Positions 15,802 through 22,521 are shown, counted from the stretch's first letter. The stretch: 31,359 bases of DNA from Opitutus sp. GAS368 (GCA_945861235.1 CAMATV010000002.1:1-31359); one strand, 5' to 3'. Notes: generated by a model from the letters alone, not told the origin. Numbers and translations: made by a program.

Positions 15802-16833
15802 TCAGGTCGTCGGCACCGACTGGATCGTCTTGAGAATCCGACCGGCGACCAGATACGGATCGGCGGCGGAATTTGGACGACGGTCCTCGAGGTAACCCTT
15901 GTAGCCGTTGTTGACGAAACTGTGCGGCATGCGAACGGACGCGCCGCGATCAGCAAGGCCGTAACTGAATTTATCGATCGCCTGCGTCTCGTGGAGACCG
16001 GTGAGCCGGAGGTGATTCTCAGGGCCATAGACCGCGATGTGTTCGTTGCAGTGCTTGCTGAAGGCGGCCATGAGCTTCTCGAAGTAGGCCTTGCCGCCGA
16101 CTTCACGCATATGAGTCGTCGAGAAATTGGCATGCATACCCGAGCCGTTCCAGTCGAGCGGCTGGTTAAACGGCGCGAGGATGGGCTTGCAGCGCCATTC
16201 GATGTCGATGCCGTAGCTTTCGGCCAGCCGGGCGAGGATGTAGCGAGCGACCCACATTTGGTCGGCTGCGCTCTTCGAGCCTTTGCCGAAAATCTGGAAT
16301 TCCCACTGGCCCTTGGCGACTTCGGCGTTGATGCCTTCGAGGTTAATGCCGGCATCGAGACATATATCGATGTGCTTCTCGACGATCTCGCGCGCGATGC
16401 TACCGACGTTCTTGTAGCCCACACCGGTGTAGTAGGGACCCTGCGGGGCCGGATAGCCGTCCTTCGGGAAGCCCAGCGGAACACCGTCCTCGAAAAAGAA
16501 ATACTCCTGCTCGAAGCCGAACCACGTTCCGGCGTCATCTGGAATCGTCGCCCGTGAATTTGAAGGACTGGGCACCCCCGTGTGCTGGAAGCACTCGCAC
16601 ATCACGAGCACGCCGTTCTTGCGCGTGGAGTCGGGATAAACCGCGACCGGTTTCAGCACGATGTCCGAGCTCTTGCCCTCGGCCTGCTGGGTAGAGCTTC
16701 CGTCGAAGCCCCAATCGCCAAGTTCTCCGAGCTTCGGAAAGCTGGCGAAATCCTTGATCTGAGTTTTGCTGCGCAGGTTGGCAAGGGGCGTATAGCCGTC
16801 GAGCCAGATGTATTCCAGTTTGTATTTGGCCAT
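15802..16833 (-). CDS. glnA: Glutamine synthetase, type II (eukaryote-like)
   Basis: Makes glutamine from glutamate, ammonia and ATP, the main entry point for ammonium. At 343 residues it is much shorter than type I GlnA (about 470) and matches GSII enzymes. Diagnostic stretches are MAKYKLEYIWLDGYTP, WGFDGSSTQQAEGKSSDIVL, WFGFEQEYFFFE, EVAKGQWEFQIF, NGSGMHANFST and YGLADRGASVRMP. As expected for GSII, I see no C-terminal adenylylation-tyrosine region. ATG at 16833 gives the conserved N terminus; the frame stays open for 23 more residues upstream. A sigma-54-like promoter lies about 100 bases upstream and a strong terminator downstream, so it is probably transcribed alone. Confidence 0.95.
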   Translation of the reverse strand: MAKYKLEYIWLDGYTPLANLRSKTQIKDFASFPKLGELGDWGFDGSSTQQAEGKSSDIVLKPVAVYPDSTRKNGVLVMCECFQHTGVPSPSNSRATIPDDAGTWFGFEQEYFFFEDGVPLGFPKDGYPAPQGPYYTGVGYKNVGSIAREIVEKHIDICLDAGINLEGINAEVAKGQWEFQIFGKGSKSAADQMWVARYILARLAESYGIDIEWRCKPILAPFNQPLDWNGSGMHANFSTTHMREVGGKAYFEKLMAAFSKHCNEHIAVYGPENHLRLTGLHETQAIDKFSYGLADRGASVRMPHSFVNNGYKGYLEDRRPNSAADPYLVAGRILKTIQSVPTT

Positions 16834-16928
16834 AAGAGGTGGGCTTGGGAGCGGTCGACTGAGGTTTTTTGTGGAGGGAGAAACGAGCCGGCGCCCCATC
16901 ACGGGAACGCCAACTCATCTCAGAAATC

Positions 16929-16944
16929 AGCACCTTATATGCCA
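16929..16944 (-). promoter_or_regulatory. Candidate sigma-54 promoter for glnA
   Basis: Read on the minus strand the site is TGGCATATAAGGTGCT. Against the sigma-54 consensus TGGCACGN4TTGCW it keeps TGGCA and the TGCT end, with exactly ten bases between the -24 GG and the -12 GC. The predicted transcript start would be near 16918, giving a leader of about 85 bases before glnA. The sequence also contains TATAAG, so a sigma-70 -10 box is an alternative, but no good -35 is seen. Confidence 0.5.
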
Positions 16945-16966
16945 GAGGCAATCAGAAGTTTCATTC

Positions 16967-17479
16967 ATGACAATTTTTGAGGAATCAACCGCGTTTACCC
17001 TTCCGTCGACCCGCAGGACACGCTTGCCAGCGCTCGCAACCGCCCGAACCGTCTCGGTACCCAGTATCATGCGCGAAATGAAAGACACCGCCCGCGCGCT
17101 CGTGCGCATCAGCTACGACGGCCGCGTCCACAAAACCTTTCGCGGGCATCAGGCCAAAGAGCGCTTCGAGCACGAGGTGCGGGTGCTCCGTCACCTTGAA
17201 GAACGGGGCTGCACCTTCGTTCCCCGTCTGTTGGAGGTAGCGCCGGAAGCACTGAAAATCATCACCACCAATTGCGGGAATCGCGTGGAGCACATGGACC
17301 CCGCACGCCAACAGGAGATTTTTGCCGAGATCGAGCTCTACGGCGTCCGCCATGAAGATCGGGAATTACGTAATATCACCTACCGCATCTCCGACGGCCG
17401 CTTTTGCGTGATCGATTTTGAGTTCGCCACGCTGCTCGCTGGTGGCGAGGGCACCGTCTCACTCAAACCTTCGGGTTGA
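16967..17479 (+). CDS. Miniature protein-kinase-like protein
   Basis: About 170 residues that look like a stripped-down eukaryotic-type kinase fold. A candidate ATP-binding Lys56 sits in GRVHKTF, the helix-C Glu70 in FEHEVRVLRHLEERG, the catalytic loop is HEDRELRN (His129, Asp131, Asn136), and the metal motif is DFE (Asp150) in place of DFG. The chain ends about 20 residues after DFE, so the activation segment and the rest of the C-lobe are absent, and the linker between lobes is very short. Bud32/RIO-like small kinases are the nearest pattern I can name. In-frame ATGs at residues 35 and 38 may be the true start. The stop overlaps a TTG that could start the PP2C gene, suggesting coupling. It is divergent from glnA. 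Confidence 0.6.
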   Translation: MTIFEESTAFTLPSTRRTRLPALATARTVSVPSIMREMKDTARALVRISYDGRVHKTFRGHQAKERFEHEVRVLRHLEERGCTFVPRLLEVAPEALKIITTNCGNRVEHMDPARQQEIFAEIELYGVRHEDRELRNITYRISDGRFCVIDFEFATLLAGGEGTVSLKPSG

Positions 17480-17490
17480 GTTTTCTCGTG

Positions 17491-18396
17491 ATGAATCCGC
17501 CCGTAGCATCCTCAATCACGCCCGAATCCAGCCGGTCGAGTAACGTGCGTTGGTCCGGGCTGACGCACGTCGGTCGCGTCCGCAAAAACAACGAGGATAC
17601 CTTTCTCGCCCTGACGTTTGACGGTCACGACGTGCGCTATCTGGGCAAGACCGGACACGCTCCGCTCGCCGGAGCGGACTTCATTTTTGCCGTCAGCGAT
17701 GGCCTGGGCGGAGCGAAATCCGGCGAATTCGCGAGCCGCATCGCGATTGATCGGATCACGCGTCTGCTCCCCCGGGGCTTCCGCCTTTCCGCCGTCGGAC
17801 TCGCGAACGGTTTTAGCGACATCCTCGCTGAGCTGTTCTCCGCGATTCACGCCGACCTTATTCACTATGGCCGCTCCTACGAGGAATGCGCCGGCATGGG
17901 CGCTACCCTCAGCCTCACTTGGTTCACGCCCGACTGGATGTATTTCGCGCATATCGGCGACAGCCGGATCTATTACCTCCCGCGCGAGGGCGGCATGCGG
18001 CAACTCACTCACGATCACAGCTACGTCGGTTGGTTGCGCCGCAAGGGCGACCTCAACGAGCGGCAGGCCCGCGAACACCCGGCGCGTAACGCCCTCAACC
18101 AAGTCCTCGGCGCCGGCAACCAGTTTATCGATCCGCAGATTGGCGCCATCGATCACCGCCCCGGCGATCGCTTTCTCATTTGCTCAGATGGTCTCACCGA
18201 CGGCTTGTGGGATCGCCAACTCGAAGACCTCGTCCGCACGCCACCGGCCGCGCGCGCCGATGAGCCGCCCGCCCAACGCCTCGTCGAGGAATCCGTCAAC
18301 GCTTCCGGACGCGACAACACCACGGCACTTGTGCTGGAGATTCCGTCCCTTCCGCTCACTTCCGACGCGACCGCCACCCCGCCCCACCCACCATGA
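17491..18396 (+). CDS. PP2C-family protein phosphatase
   Basis: A 301-residue metal-dependent Ser/Thr phosphatase. The PP2C motifs are in order: VRKNNEDTF (Asp36), VSDGLGG (Asp70), GMGATLSL, HIGDSRIYYL (Asp157), LTHDHS, ICSDGLTDGL (Asp233) and GRDNTT (Asp275), so all metal ligands appear present. It has a hydrophilic N terminus and no membrane helix; the C terminus is a Pro/Thr tail. ATG at 17491 is preferred; TTG 17476, overlapping the kinase stop, and GTG 17488 are also in frame. The placement directly after a kinase-like gene suggests an opposing pair. Its TGA overlaps the next ATG. Confidence 0.93.
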   Translation: MNPPVASSITPESSRSSNVRWSGLTHVGRVRKNNEDTFLALTFDGHDVRYLGKTGHAPLAGADFIFAVSDGLGGAKSGEFASRIAIDRITRLLPRGFRLSAVGLANGFSDILAELFSAIHADLIHYGRSYEECAGMGATLSLTWFTPDWMYFAHIGDSRIYYLPREGGMRQLTHDHSYVGWLRRKGDLNERQAREHPARNALNQVLGAGNQFIDPQIGAIDHRPGDRFLICSDGLTDGLWDRQLEDLVRTPPAARADEPPAQRLVEESVNASGRDNTTALVLEIPSLPLTSDATATPPHPP

Positions 18397-18761
18397 GCAC
18401 GGGAAAACTCCTCTTCGTTTACGGCACGCTCAAACGCGCCTGTTCCAATCACCACTATCTGGGTGATCAGGAATTTGTAGGCGCAGCCCGCACCGCCCCC
18501 GGTTTCTGCCTGTACGCCTTGGACGGATTCCCGGGGATGGTCGCCAAACCGGACGATCGCGACGGCGTGGTCGGAGAAATCTGGTCGGTCGATGCCGCCG
18601 CGTTGGTCCGCCTCGATGGGCTCGAGGGCTTGACGGAGGGAATGTATCGCCGCGAGATCGTCCCGTTGCTCGCTCCCTACGCGAACCGCGAAATCGAGGG
18701 CTACATCTACGCCCGGAGTATCCAGGGCCGACGCGAGGTGGGCTCCACTTGGAACGAGTAA
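18393..18761 (+). CDS. Gamma-glutamylcyclotransferase (AIG2/GGCT-like) family protein
   Basis: A 122-residue cytoplasmic protein of the GGCT fold, whose members release 5-oxoproline from gamma-glutamyl amines or peptides. The substrate-binding loop FVYGTLKR (YGTL at residues 10-13) and the likely catalytic Glu78 in LDGLEG are present, with GEIWSVD and REIEGYIYARS as further family features. It is coupled to the PP2C gene by an ATGA overlap. Whether its role is linked to the kinase/phosphatase pair cannot be read from the sequence. Confidence 0.87.
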   Translation: MSTGKLLFVYGTLKRACSNHHYLGDQEFVGAARTAPGFCLYALDGFPGMVAKPDDRDGVVGEIWSVDAAALVRLDGLEGLTEGMYRREIVPLLAPYANREIEGYIYARSIQGRREVGSTWNE

Positions 18762-18839
18762 ACCGCGCCACGCCGGTCCGCTGCGGGCCCAGCGCCGATT
18801 CTCCTCCGGCCCGATCGCGCCAAAACCGCGCAACGCTCC

Positions 18840-19265
18840 TCACCCCTTCAACACACTTTTCGGCACTCGACGCACCGTCGTAAACTTCACCCGAAAGAGA
18901 TCGTCCAGCACCTCGCGCACCGCCGGCGAAAGGCGGTTCACCAACTCTGCCAAGGGCGGCGTCGAACGCTGCAAATCTTCTTTTTCCTCAGCCGCCTGAA
19001 CCGTCACCGCTGCGGCCTTGACCGGCTCACCCCGCTGACGCGCGTCCGCGATGAAGGCCGCCTCCGCGTTCTCATCAGGCCAAACATTCGCGCCATTTTC
19101 CATCGTCGCCGGAGCTGCGGTCGCGGCCGCCTCGGCCACGTCCTCCGCCTGTGCGCTCGTCTTCTCCACGTTTTCAGCGACGTCCACCTTCGCCGTCAGC
19201 ACACGGCCATGGCCCTCGGCCACGAGCGCGGCGGCCAAACGCACTTCCAACCGATCAATCAGCCC
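18840..19265 (-). CDS. dnaX: C-terminal (tau-type) extension of DnaX, reached by -1 frameshift
   Basis: This frame is open upstream through the run of A in dnaX and lies in the -1 frame relative to the main dnaX frame. Read after a slip on A AAA AAG it adds GLIDRLEVRLAAALV and about 141 residues in total, giving a full-length protein of about 529 residues. The region has a long Ala/Glu-rich, probably flexible linker and ends with a compact domain, PPLAELVNRLSPAVREVL followed by a segment ending TVRRVPKSVLKG, as tau C-terminal domains do. Read alone it would need a TTG start at 19250 with no ribosome binding site, so I treat it as part of dnaX. A sequencing indel in the homopolymer would look the same. 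Confidence 0.7.
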   Translation of the reverse strand, partial: GLIDRLEVRLAAALVAEGHGRVLTAKVDVAENVEKTSAQAEDVAEAAATAAPATMENGANVWPDENAEAAFIADARQRGEPVKAAAVTVQAAEEKEDLQRSTPPLAELVNRLSPAVREVLDDLFRVKFTTVRRVPKSVLKG

Positions 19266-20428
19266 TTTTTTTTTTCGCTGTCGTCTGTCCCGGCCACTGC
19301 AGGGGCCGCTGGCGACTCGTCGGCCAGCGCCGCGAGTTCCTTGATGAGGCTGTCGATCGCTCGCGACCGGCTCGCCTCAACGGCCTTCAGCAAGGTGACT
19401 TCAAAATTAATTTTCTCCGCGAGCCCGAGCTTCACACTCCCCTCGCCTTCGCGCAGACCGTCGAGCATCCGCGTGATTTGCTCGGTCGTCATCGCCACTC
19501 CCCCGAGGGCATCGCTCCGGCCACCTTTCGCGATCGCATCCAGCAACGCCGTGCGCACCAACGCCTGCAAATCCACCAGCAAACGCACGAGATCGCGACC
19601 CCCGGAATCGCAGTCATCGACGATCGCCACCAACTTCTGGTGGTCTCCCGCCGCGAGCGCGGCCGCCAGCTCTGCGATTTTTTCGGCGGAGACCAAACCG
19701 TAGACATCGAGTACATCGGGCTCGGATATCTCCGCCCCACAAAACGAAATCATCTGGTCAAAGATTGACTGCGCATCGCGCATCCCTCCGTCCGCCATCC
19801 GCGCGATACACCCGAGCGCCGCCTCCGTGACGGTAATCTTCTCGTCGACCGCGATTTTCTTCAGCCGCTCCACGATCAAGTCGGTCGGGATCGGCTTCAA
19901 ATCGAAACGCTGACAACGCGAAATGATCGTCGGCAGCACCTTCTGCGGATCGGTCGTCGCAAAGACAAACTTCACGTGCGCCGGCGGCTCCTCCAGCGTC
20001 TTGAGCAAAGCATTGAACGCCTGCGCCGAAAGCATGTGCACTTCGTCGATGATGTAGACCTTGAATTTCCCCTGCGCCGGTGCGTAGCGGACCGTGTCAC
20101 GGAGGTCGCGCACCTGGTCGACGCCGTTGTTCGAGGCACCATCGATCTCCACCACGTCGAGATGCGACCCCTCCGCGATCGAGACGCACGCCGGATCGTT
20201 GACATCAAAGTCTGCCTTGGGCCCGTCGGTGCAATTGAGCGCCTTCGCGAAAATGCGCGCCGTCGAAGTCTTGCCCGTGCCACGCGGCCCGACGAAGAGA
20301 TAAGCATGGGCGATGCGACCGCGGTTGATGGCATTGGTCAGCGTGCGCACCACGTGATCCTGACCGACGAGGTCGGCGAAGGTCTGCGGCCGCCACTTGC
20401 GCGCGATAACTTGATAGGTGCCCGCCAT
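19259..20428 (-). CDS. dnaX: DNA polymerase III subunit gamma/tau, 0-frame product
   Basis: The clamp-loader ATPase of the replicative polymerase. The 389-residue 0-frame product carries the whole AAA+ module. It has YQVIARKWRPQTFADLVGQ at the N terminus, Walker A GPRGTGKT (47-54), Walker B with sensor region (IIDEVHMLS), SRCQRFD with the arginine finger, and the domain III helices to EKINFEVTLLKAVEASRSR. It stops just after EKKKG, as a gamma-type product. The zinc-binding segment has only Cys66 and Cys81, where E. coli has four cysteines. ATG at 20428 is preceded by a REP-like element and the SRP RNA gene, an arrangement also seen near dnaX in other bacteria. Confidence 0.95.
   Translation of the reverse strand: MAGTYQVIARKWRPQTFADLVGQDHVVRTLTNAINRGRIAHAYLFVGPRGTGKTSTARIFAKALNCTDGPKADFDVNDPACVSIAEGSHLDVVEIDGASNNGVDQVRDLRDTVRYAPAQGKFKVYIIDEVHMLSAQAFNALLKTLEEPPAHVKFVFATTDPQKVLPTIISRCQRFDLKPIPTDLIVERLKKIAVDEKITVTEAALGCIARMADGGMRDAQSIFDQMISFCGAEISEPDVLDVYGLVSAEKIAELAAALAAGDHQKLVAIVDDCDSGGRDLVRLLVDLQALVRTALLDAIAKGGRSDALGGVAMTTEQITRMLDGLREGEGSVKLGLAEKINFEVTLLKAVEASRSRAIDSLIKELAALADESPAAPAVAGTDDSEKKKG
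19265..19275 (-). other. Slippery sequence: run of ten A in dnaX mRNA
   Basis: On the minus strand the message reads GAA AAA AAA AAG GGC TGA. It contains the classic A AAA AAG heptamer in the right phase for a -1 slip, and the run of ten A is also long enough for polymerase slippage, as known from Thermus dnaX. The 0-frame stop TGA comes two codons after the run. A weak Shine-Dalgarno-like GGGACAG lies about 11 bases upstream and GC-rich hairpin-forming sequence (TGGCC-GAG-GGCCA) about 55 bases downstream. Confidence 0.7.
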
Positions 20429-20432
20429 ATTT

Positions 20433-20502
20433 TGTAGAGGCCTGCTTGCAGGCGAAGGAAACTCAGGTCAACCGCCGGAGTGCTTGCAAGCCCGCTCCTG
20501 CC
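20433..20502. repeat. REP-like palindromic element A (upstream of dnaX)
   Basis: The left arm GTAGAGGCCTGCTTGCAGGC and the right arm CTTGCAAGCCCGCTCCTGCC are imperfect reverse complements. They resemble the GTAGGAGC...TTGC...GGCGA unit seen at two other places in this window (26833-26894 and 29024-29081). The element fills the gap between the SRP RNA gene and the dnaX start, so it is probably transcribed. Confidence 0.65.
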
Positions 20503-20520
20503 TTCAGCGAAAAAATAAGT

Positions 20521-20616
20521 GGCCAGGCACTCCACGGCACTGAGAGGACGTCGTTGCCGTTGCTACCTTCCGGTCCTGGCGGAGTTCACGCGCCTGCTCA
20601 TGTATGGCACCTGGCC
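20521..20616 (-). ncRNA. ffs: Bacterial small signal recognition particle RNA (4.5S type)
   Basis: The minus strand contains the hallmark SRP domain IV apex: CAGGACCGGAAGGTAGCAAC, with the GGAA tetraloop and the asymmetric AGCA loop, the site where Ffh binds. The ends pair as GGCCAGG (20616-20610) with CCTGGCC (20527-20521), forming a single hairpin of about 96 bases, the size of the short SRP RNA without the Alu domain. The exact ends are estimated from the closing stem. It is upstream of dnaX on the same strand. Confidence 0.92.
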
Positions 20617-20659
20617 GACGCGGACCATGGGGTGCGACCCTGCGCGCGCAACATCAAAT

Positions 20660-21253
20660 TCAATTTCCGTCGTCGACCGGCTTGCCCGTCCCCTTCTTCG
20701 GCTTCACGCCATCCTTGAACGCCGGTTTTTGCCCCGGCAGATTGCGCGGCTTCTCCGCCTGCTGGCGCTCCCGTTGCTCAACAATTTGACGCTGGTTTTC
20801 GGTCATTTCTTCCAACCGCACGCGCTGCACCGGAGTCAGCTCTTTGGCGAGATCTTCCTGCAAATGTTGGATGATAATCGCCGTCTCCTGCAAATTGGTC
20901 TGCTGCTGACGGCGAATGTCCGCCGCCGCCCGCACGAGCAGCGGGTTGATCTTTTCCTTTTGCTCTGCCGTGAGATCCAGGCGCTCCACGTAACGCCGCA
21001 TGAGCTGCGGCGCTTGCACCGCCATCGCGGCCGGCAATTGCAATTGAGGCAGCGGAGTCTTCGGACGGTTCCCGCTACTCGGTGCCGGCGTTTGGCCGAC
21101 CGCCGCGGACGCGGCAGCCGGAGACACGCTCGCCTGTGAAAAACGCGGACGCGCTTCTCGTTGATTCATCCGCAGCGCAAAAAATCCGCCAAAAACCGCG
21201 CCGGCGATAAACACGCCAACAAAGGCCACCACGACTTTCCACGGTTTTTCCAT
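20660..21253 (-). CDS. Spy/CpxP-like periplasmic protein with membrane anchor
   Basis: A 197-residue protein with an N-terminal membrane anchor or signal (KPWKVVVAFVGVFIAGAVFG), then a Pro/Ala-rich linker and a helical domain. The helical domain carries two LTxxQ-type repeats, LDLTAEQKEKINPLL and ELTPVQRVRLEEM, which mark the Spy/CpxP family of envelope stress chaperones and sensors. The C terminus is Lys/Pro-rich. It begins four bases after the small membrane gene, itself overlapping an ECF sigma factor gene, so it probably belongs to the stress operon. The start is ATG 21253. Confidence 0.75.
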   Translation of the reverse strand: MEKPWKVVVAFVGVFIAGAVFGGFFALRMNQREARPRFSQASVSPAAASAAVGQTPAPSSGNRPKTPLPQLQLPAAMAVQAPQLMRRYVERLDLTAEQKEKINPLLVRAAADIRRQQQTNLQETAIIIQHLQEDLAKELTPVQRVRLEEMTENQRQIVEQRERQQAEKPRNLPGQKPAFKDGVKPKKGTGKPVDDGN

Positions 21254-21257
21254 AAGA

Positions 21258-21560
21258 TCAGGTGTCAAGAAGCACGGCTACGGGATCGTCTTCAACCAAA
21301 TCGTCATCAGCGAACGCCAGCGCACTGCCCAAGCTGGAATAATTTGCGACGACACTCAGCAGCGCCAGCGCGCAGGCCGCGCCGAGCGCGCGAAAGGCAA
21401 AGCGCTCACACAAGGAGGCGACCTTGCGCTCCTGCGCCATCGCGAGGGCCGCAATGCGAGCGGCAAAACCATAGGGTGCCGCCGTGTCGCGATCGGGCAC
21501 CCCATTGCGGACTGCGACCATTAGCCGATTCCAAGGATGCTTGGGTGCGTTCAGATTCAT
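21258..21560 (-). CDS. Small single-span membrane protein next to ECF sigma (possible anti-sigma)
   Basis: A 100-residue protein with a hydrophilic N-terminal half (MNLNAPKHPWNRLMVAVRNG, then APYGFAARIAALAMAQERK), one membrane helix (about 56-72, FRALGAACALALLSVVAN) and an acidic C-terminal tail outside it (ADDDLVEDDP). The layout, cytoplasmic segment then helix then short outer part, and the ATGA overlap with the sigma factor gene fit a membrane-bound anti-sigma or accessory regulator. There is no zinc-binding HxxxCxxC motif, so it is not a classic zinc anti-sigma factor. The function is inferred from position and topology only. Confidence 0.65.
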   Translation of the reverse strand: MNLNAPKHPWNRLMVAVRNGVPDRDTAAPYGFAARIAALAMAQERKVASLCERFAFRALGAACALALLSVVANYSSLGSALAFADDDLVEDDPVAVLLDT

Positions 21561-22150
21561 GTGCGTTCCGTTTTTTGTAGTTCTTGAAATAGCTTCTGCA
21601 ACTTCCGTCGAGCCCGGAAGGCGCGAACTTTGATCAACGACTGATTCCAGCCGGTCAGGGCACTGATCTCCGCGATGGTTTTTTGCTGAAGATCAAGCAT
21701 GCGAATCACCATCTGATCGTCCGGTTTGAGTTGGTTGAGTAATTTGTGCACCAGCTCGTGCGCGGCCATCGCATCGTTGGCCGGCACGTCGTTCTCGTTC
21801 GTAATAATGTTATCGAGCACGTCCGCCTCGGTCTCAGAGAGGTCCGCCCAACGAAACTCCGGCCGGCGCTTCTGCGCGCGTAGGTGATCGATGCAGGTCG
21901 TCACGGCAATCCTCGACACCCAATGCGAAAACGGCACCGCGCCTTGATACTGTGCGAGTCGCGTGAACATTTTCAGGAAAATTTCTTGGGACAAATCCTC
22001 CTCGGCGACTCGCCGAGGCAGGTGCGAACGCACGATGCGGATGACCAATGGGTGCAGATGTTCAACCAGTTCGCGTGCAGCCGCCTGGTCGTGCCGACGC
22101 ACTCGAGCGAGGCAATCGACCAGATCGAGCGGCGGATCGTCGTCAGGCAT
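21557..22150 (-). CDS. ECF-type RNA polymerase sigma factor
   Basis: A 197-residue sigma-70-family protein with only regions 2 and 4. Region 2 is at EEDLSQEIFLKMFTRLAQYQ, with PFSHWVSRIAVTTCIDHLR for -10 recognition and melting. Region 4 is at KTIAEISALTGWNQSLIKVR and FRARRKLQKLF, the helix-turn-helix reading the -35. The linker is long and acidic (SETEADVLDNIITNENDVP). It is the first gene of a three-gene run with a membrane protein and a Spy-like protein, pointing to an envelope-stress type regulon. An ECF-style promoter lies directly upstream, consistent with autoregulation. Confidence 0.92.
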   Translation of the reverse strand: MPDDDPPLDLVDCLARVRRHDQAAARELVEHLHPLVIRIVRSHLPRRVAEEDLSQEIFLKMFTRLAQYQGAVPFSHWVSRIAVTTCIDHLRAQKRRPEFRWADLSETEADVLDNIITNENDVPANDAMAAHELVHKLLNQLKPDDQMVIRMLDLQQKTIAEISALTGWNQSLIKVRAFRARRKLQKLFQELQKTERT

Positions 22151-22185
22151 ACGCGGATGGAGGCAAGGTCATGCACATCACGCAA

Positions 22186-22211
22186 GACGCGGCTTCAATC
22201 GCGCGGTTACA
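22186..22211 (-). promoter_or_regulatory. Candidate ECF-sigma promoter for the sigma operon
   Basis: On the minus strand TGTAAC (22211-22206) is followed by a 16-base spacer and CGTC (22189-22186). This AAC...CGTC arrangement is the standard form of ECF promoters. A transcript start near 22179 would give a leader of about 29 bases before the sigma gene ATG at 22150, a normal distance. Confidence 0.55.
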
Positions 22212-22241
22212 GGAGCGAGTCGTCGCTATCGGCACGCGCAA

Positions 22242-22424
22242 TCATCGCTCATCGAAGTAAGTTTTTGTCCACGATGTCCCCGGGGTCCCGCCGAACCGTC
22301 CCTTGACTTTTCCCGCCGCGTTCCGATAGCTAAAGCAGTAATGCGAGCCTCGCTCCAGTCCCTTCGACTTACCACCACGCACGACCTCTAAGAGGAAGCC
22401 GCCGAGCGGCCGGTCGTGCGTCAA
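22242..22424 (-). CDS. Possible small protein upstream of the ECF operon
   Basis: A 60-residue open frame from TTG at 22424. The frame is open back to 22499 without an ATG or GTG. The composition is protein-like in parts (LGGFLLEVVRGGKSKGLERG; SHYCFSYRNAAGKVKGRFGG) and it ends 91 bases before the ECF sigma start. I do not recognise it. It is fully antisense to the putative leuA promoter and leader, so both are unlikely to be fully functional; it may be the remnant of a longer gene. Confidence 0.2.
   Translation of the reverse strand: MTHDRPLGGFLLEVVRGGKSKGLERGSHYCFSYRNAAGKVKGRFGGTPGTSWTKTYFDER
22303..22330 (+). promoter_or_regulatory. Candidate sigma-70 promoter for leuA
   Basis: TTGACT (22303-22308, five of six bases of the -35 consensus) is followed by a 16-base spacer and GATAGC (22325-22330), a weak -10. 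A start near 22337 would give a leuA leader of about 185 bases containing a strong three-way-junction fold. Confidence 0.4.
22341..22421 (+). promoter_or_regulatory. Structured leuA leader with possible 16-residue leader peptide
   Basis: ACGCACGACC (22377-22386) pairs perfectly with GGTCGTGCGT (22412-22421). Inside sit GCCGC-CGA-GCGGC (22398-22410) and a small CCTC-TAA-GAGG hairpin (22385-22395) that partly competes with the outer stem. A short frame at 22341-22391, MRASLQSLRLTTTHDL, has four Leu in 16 residues, and its stop codon lies within the structure. This resembles a translational or attenuation leader, but no T run follows, so a classic attenuator is not shown. Confidence 0.4.
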
Positions 22425-22521
22425 TCCGAGGAATCCCCGCCCGCCCTTCGCGGCGTGATCATAGATCGTCCGGTCTCGTCCGGCCTGTTCGCACTCAAAT
22501 TAACGCTCACCTTTTCGTTCC

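Noticed and set aside
18840..19250. Considered as an independent hypothetical gene starting at TTG 19250
   Set aside because: The frame is open upstream through the A run into dnaX, there is no ribosome site, and its C-terminal domain is what DnaX tau should end with.
22341..22500. Considered as a classic transcription attenuator for leuA
   Set aside because: The hairpins are strong but no T run follows any of them before the leuA start, so only a leader of uncertain mechanism is reported.
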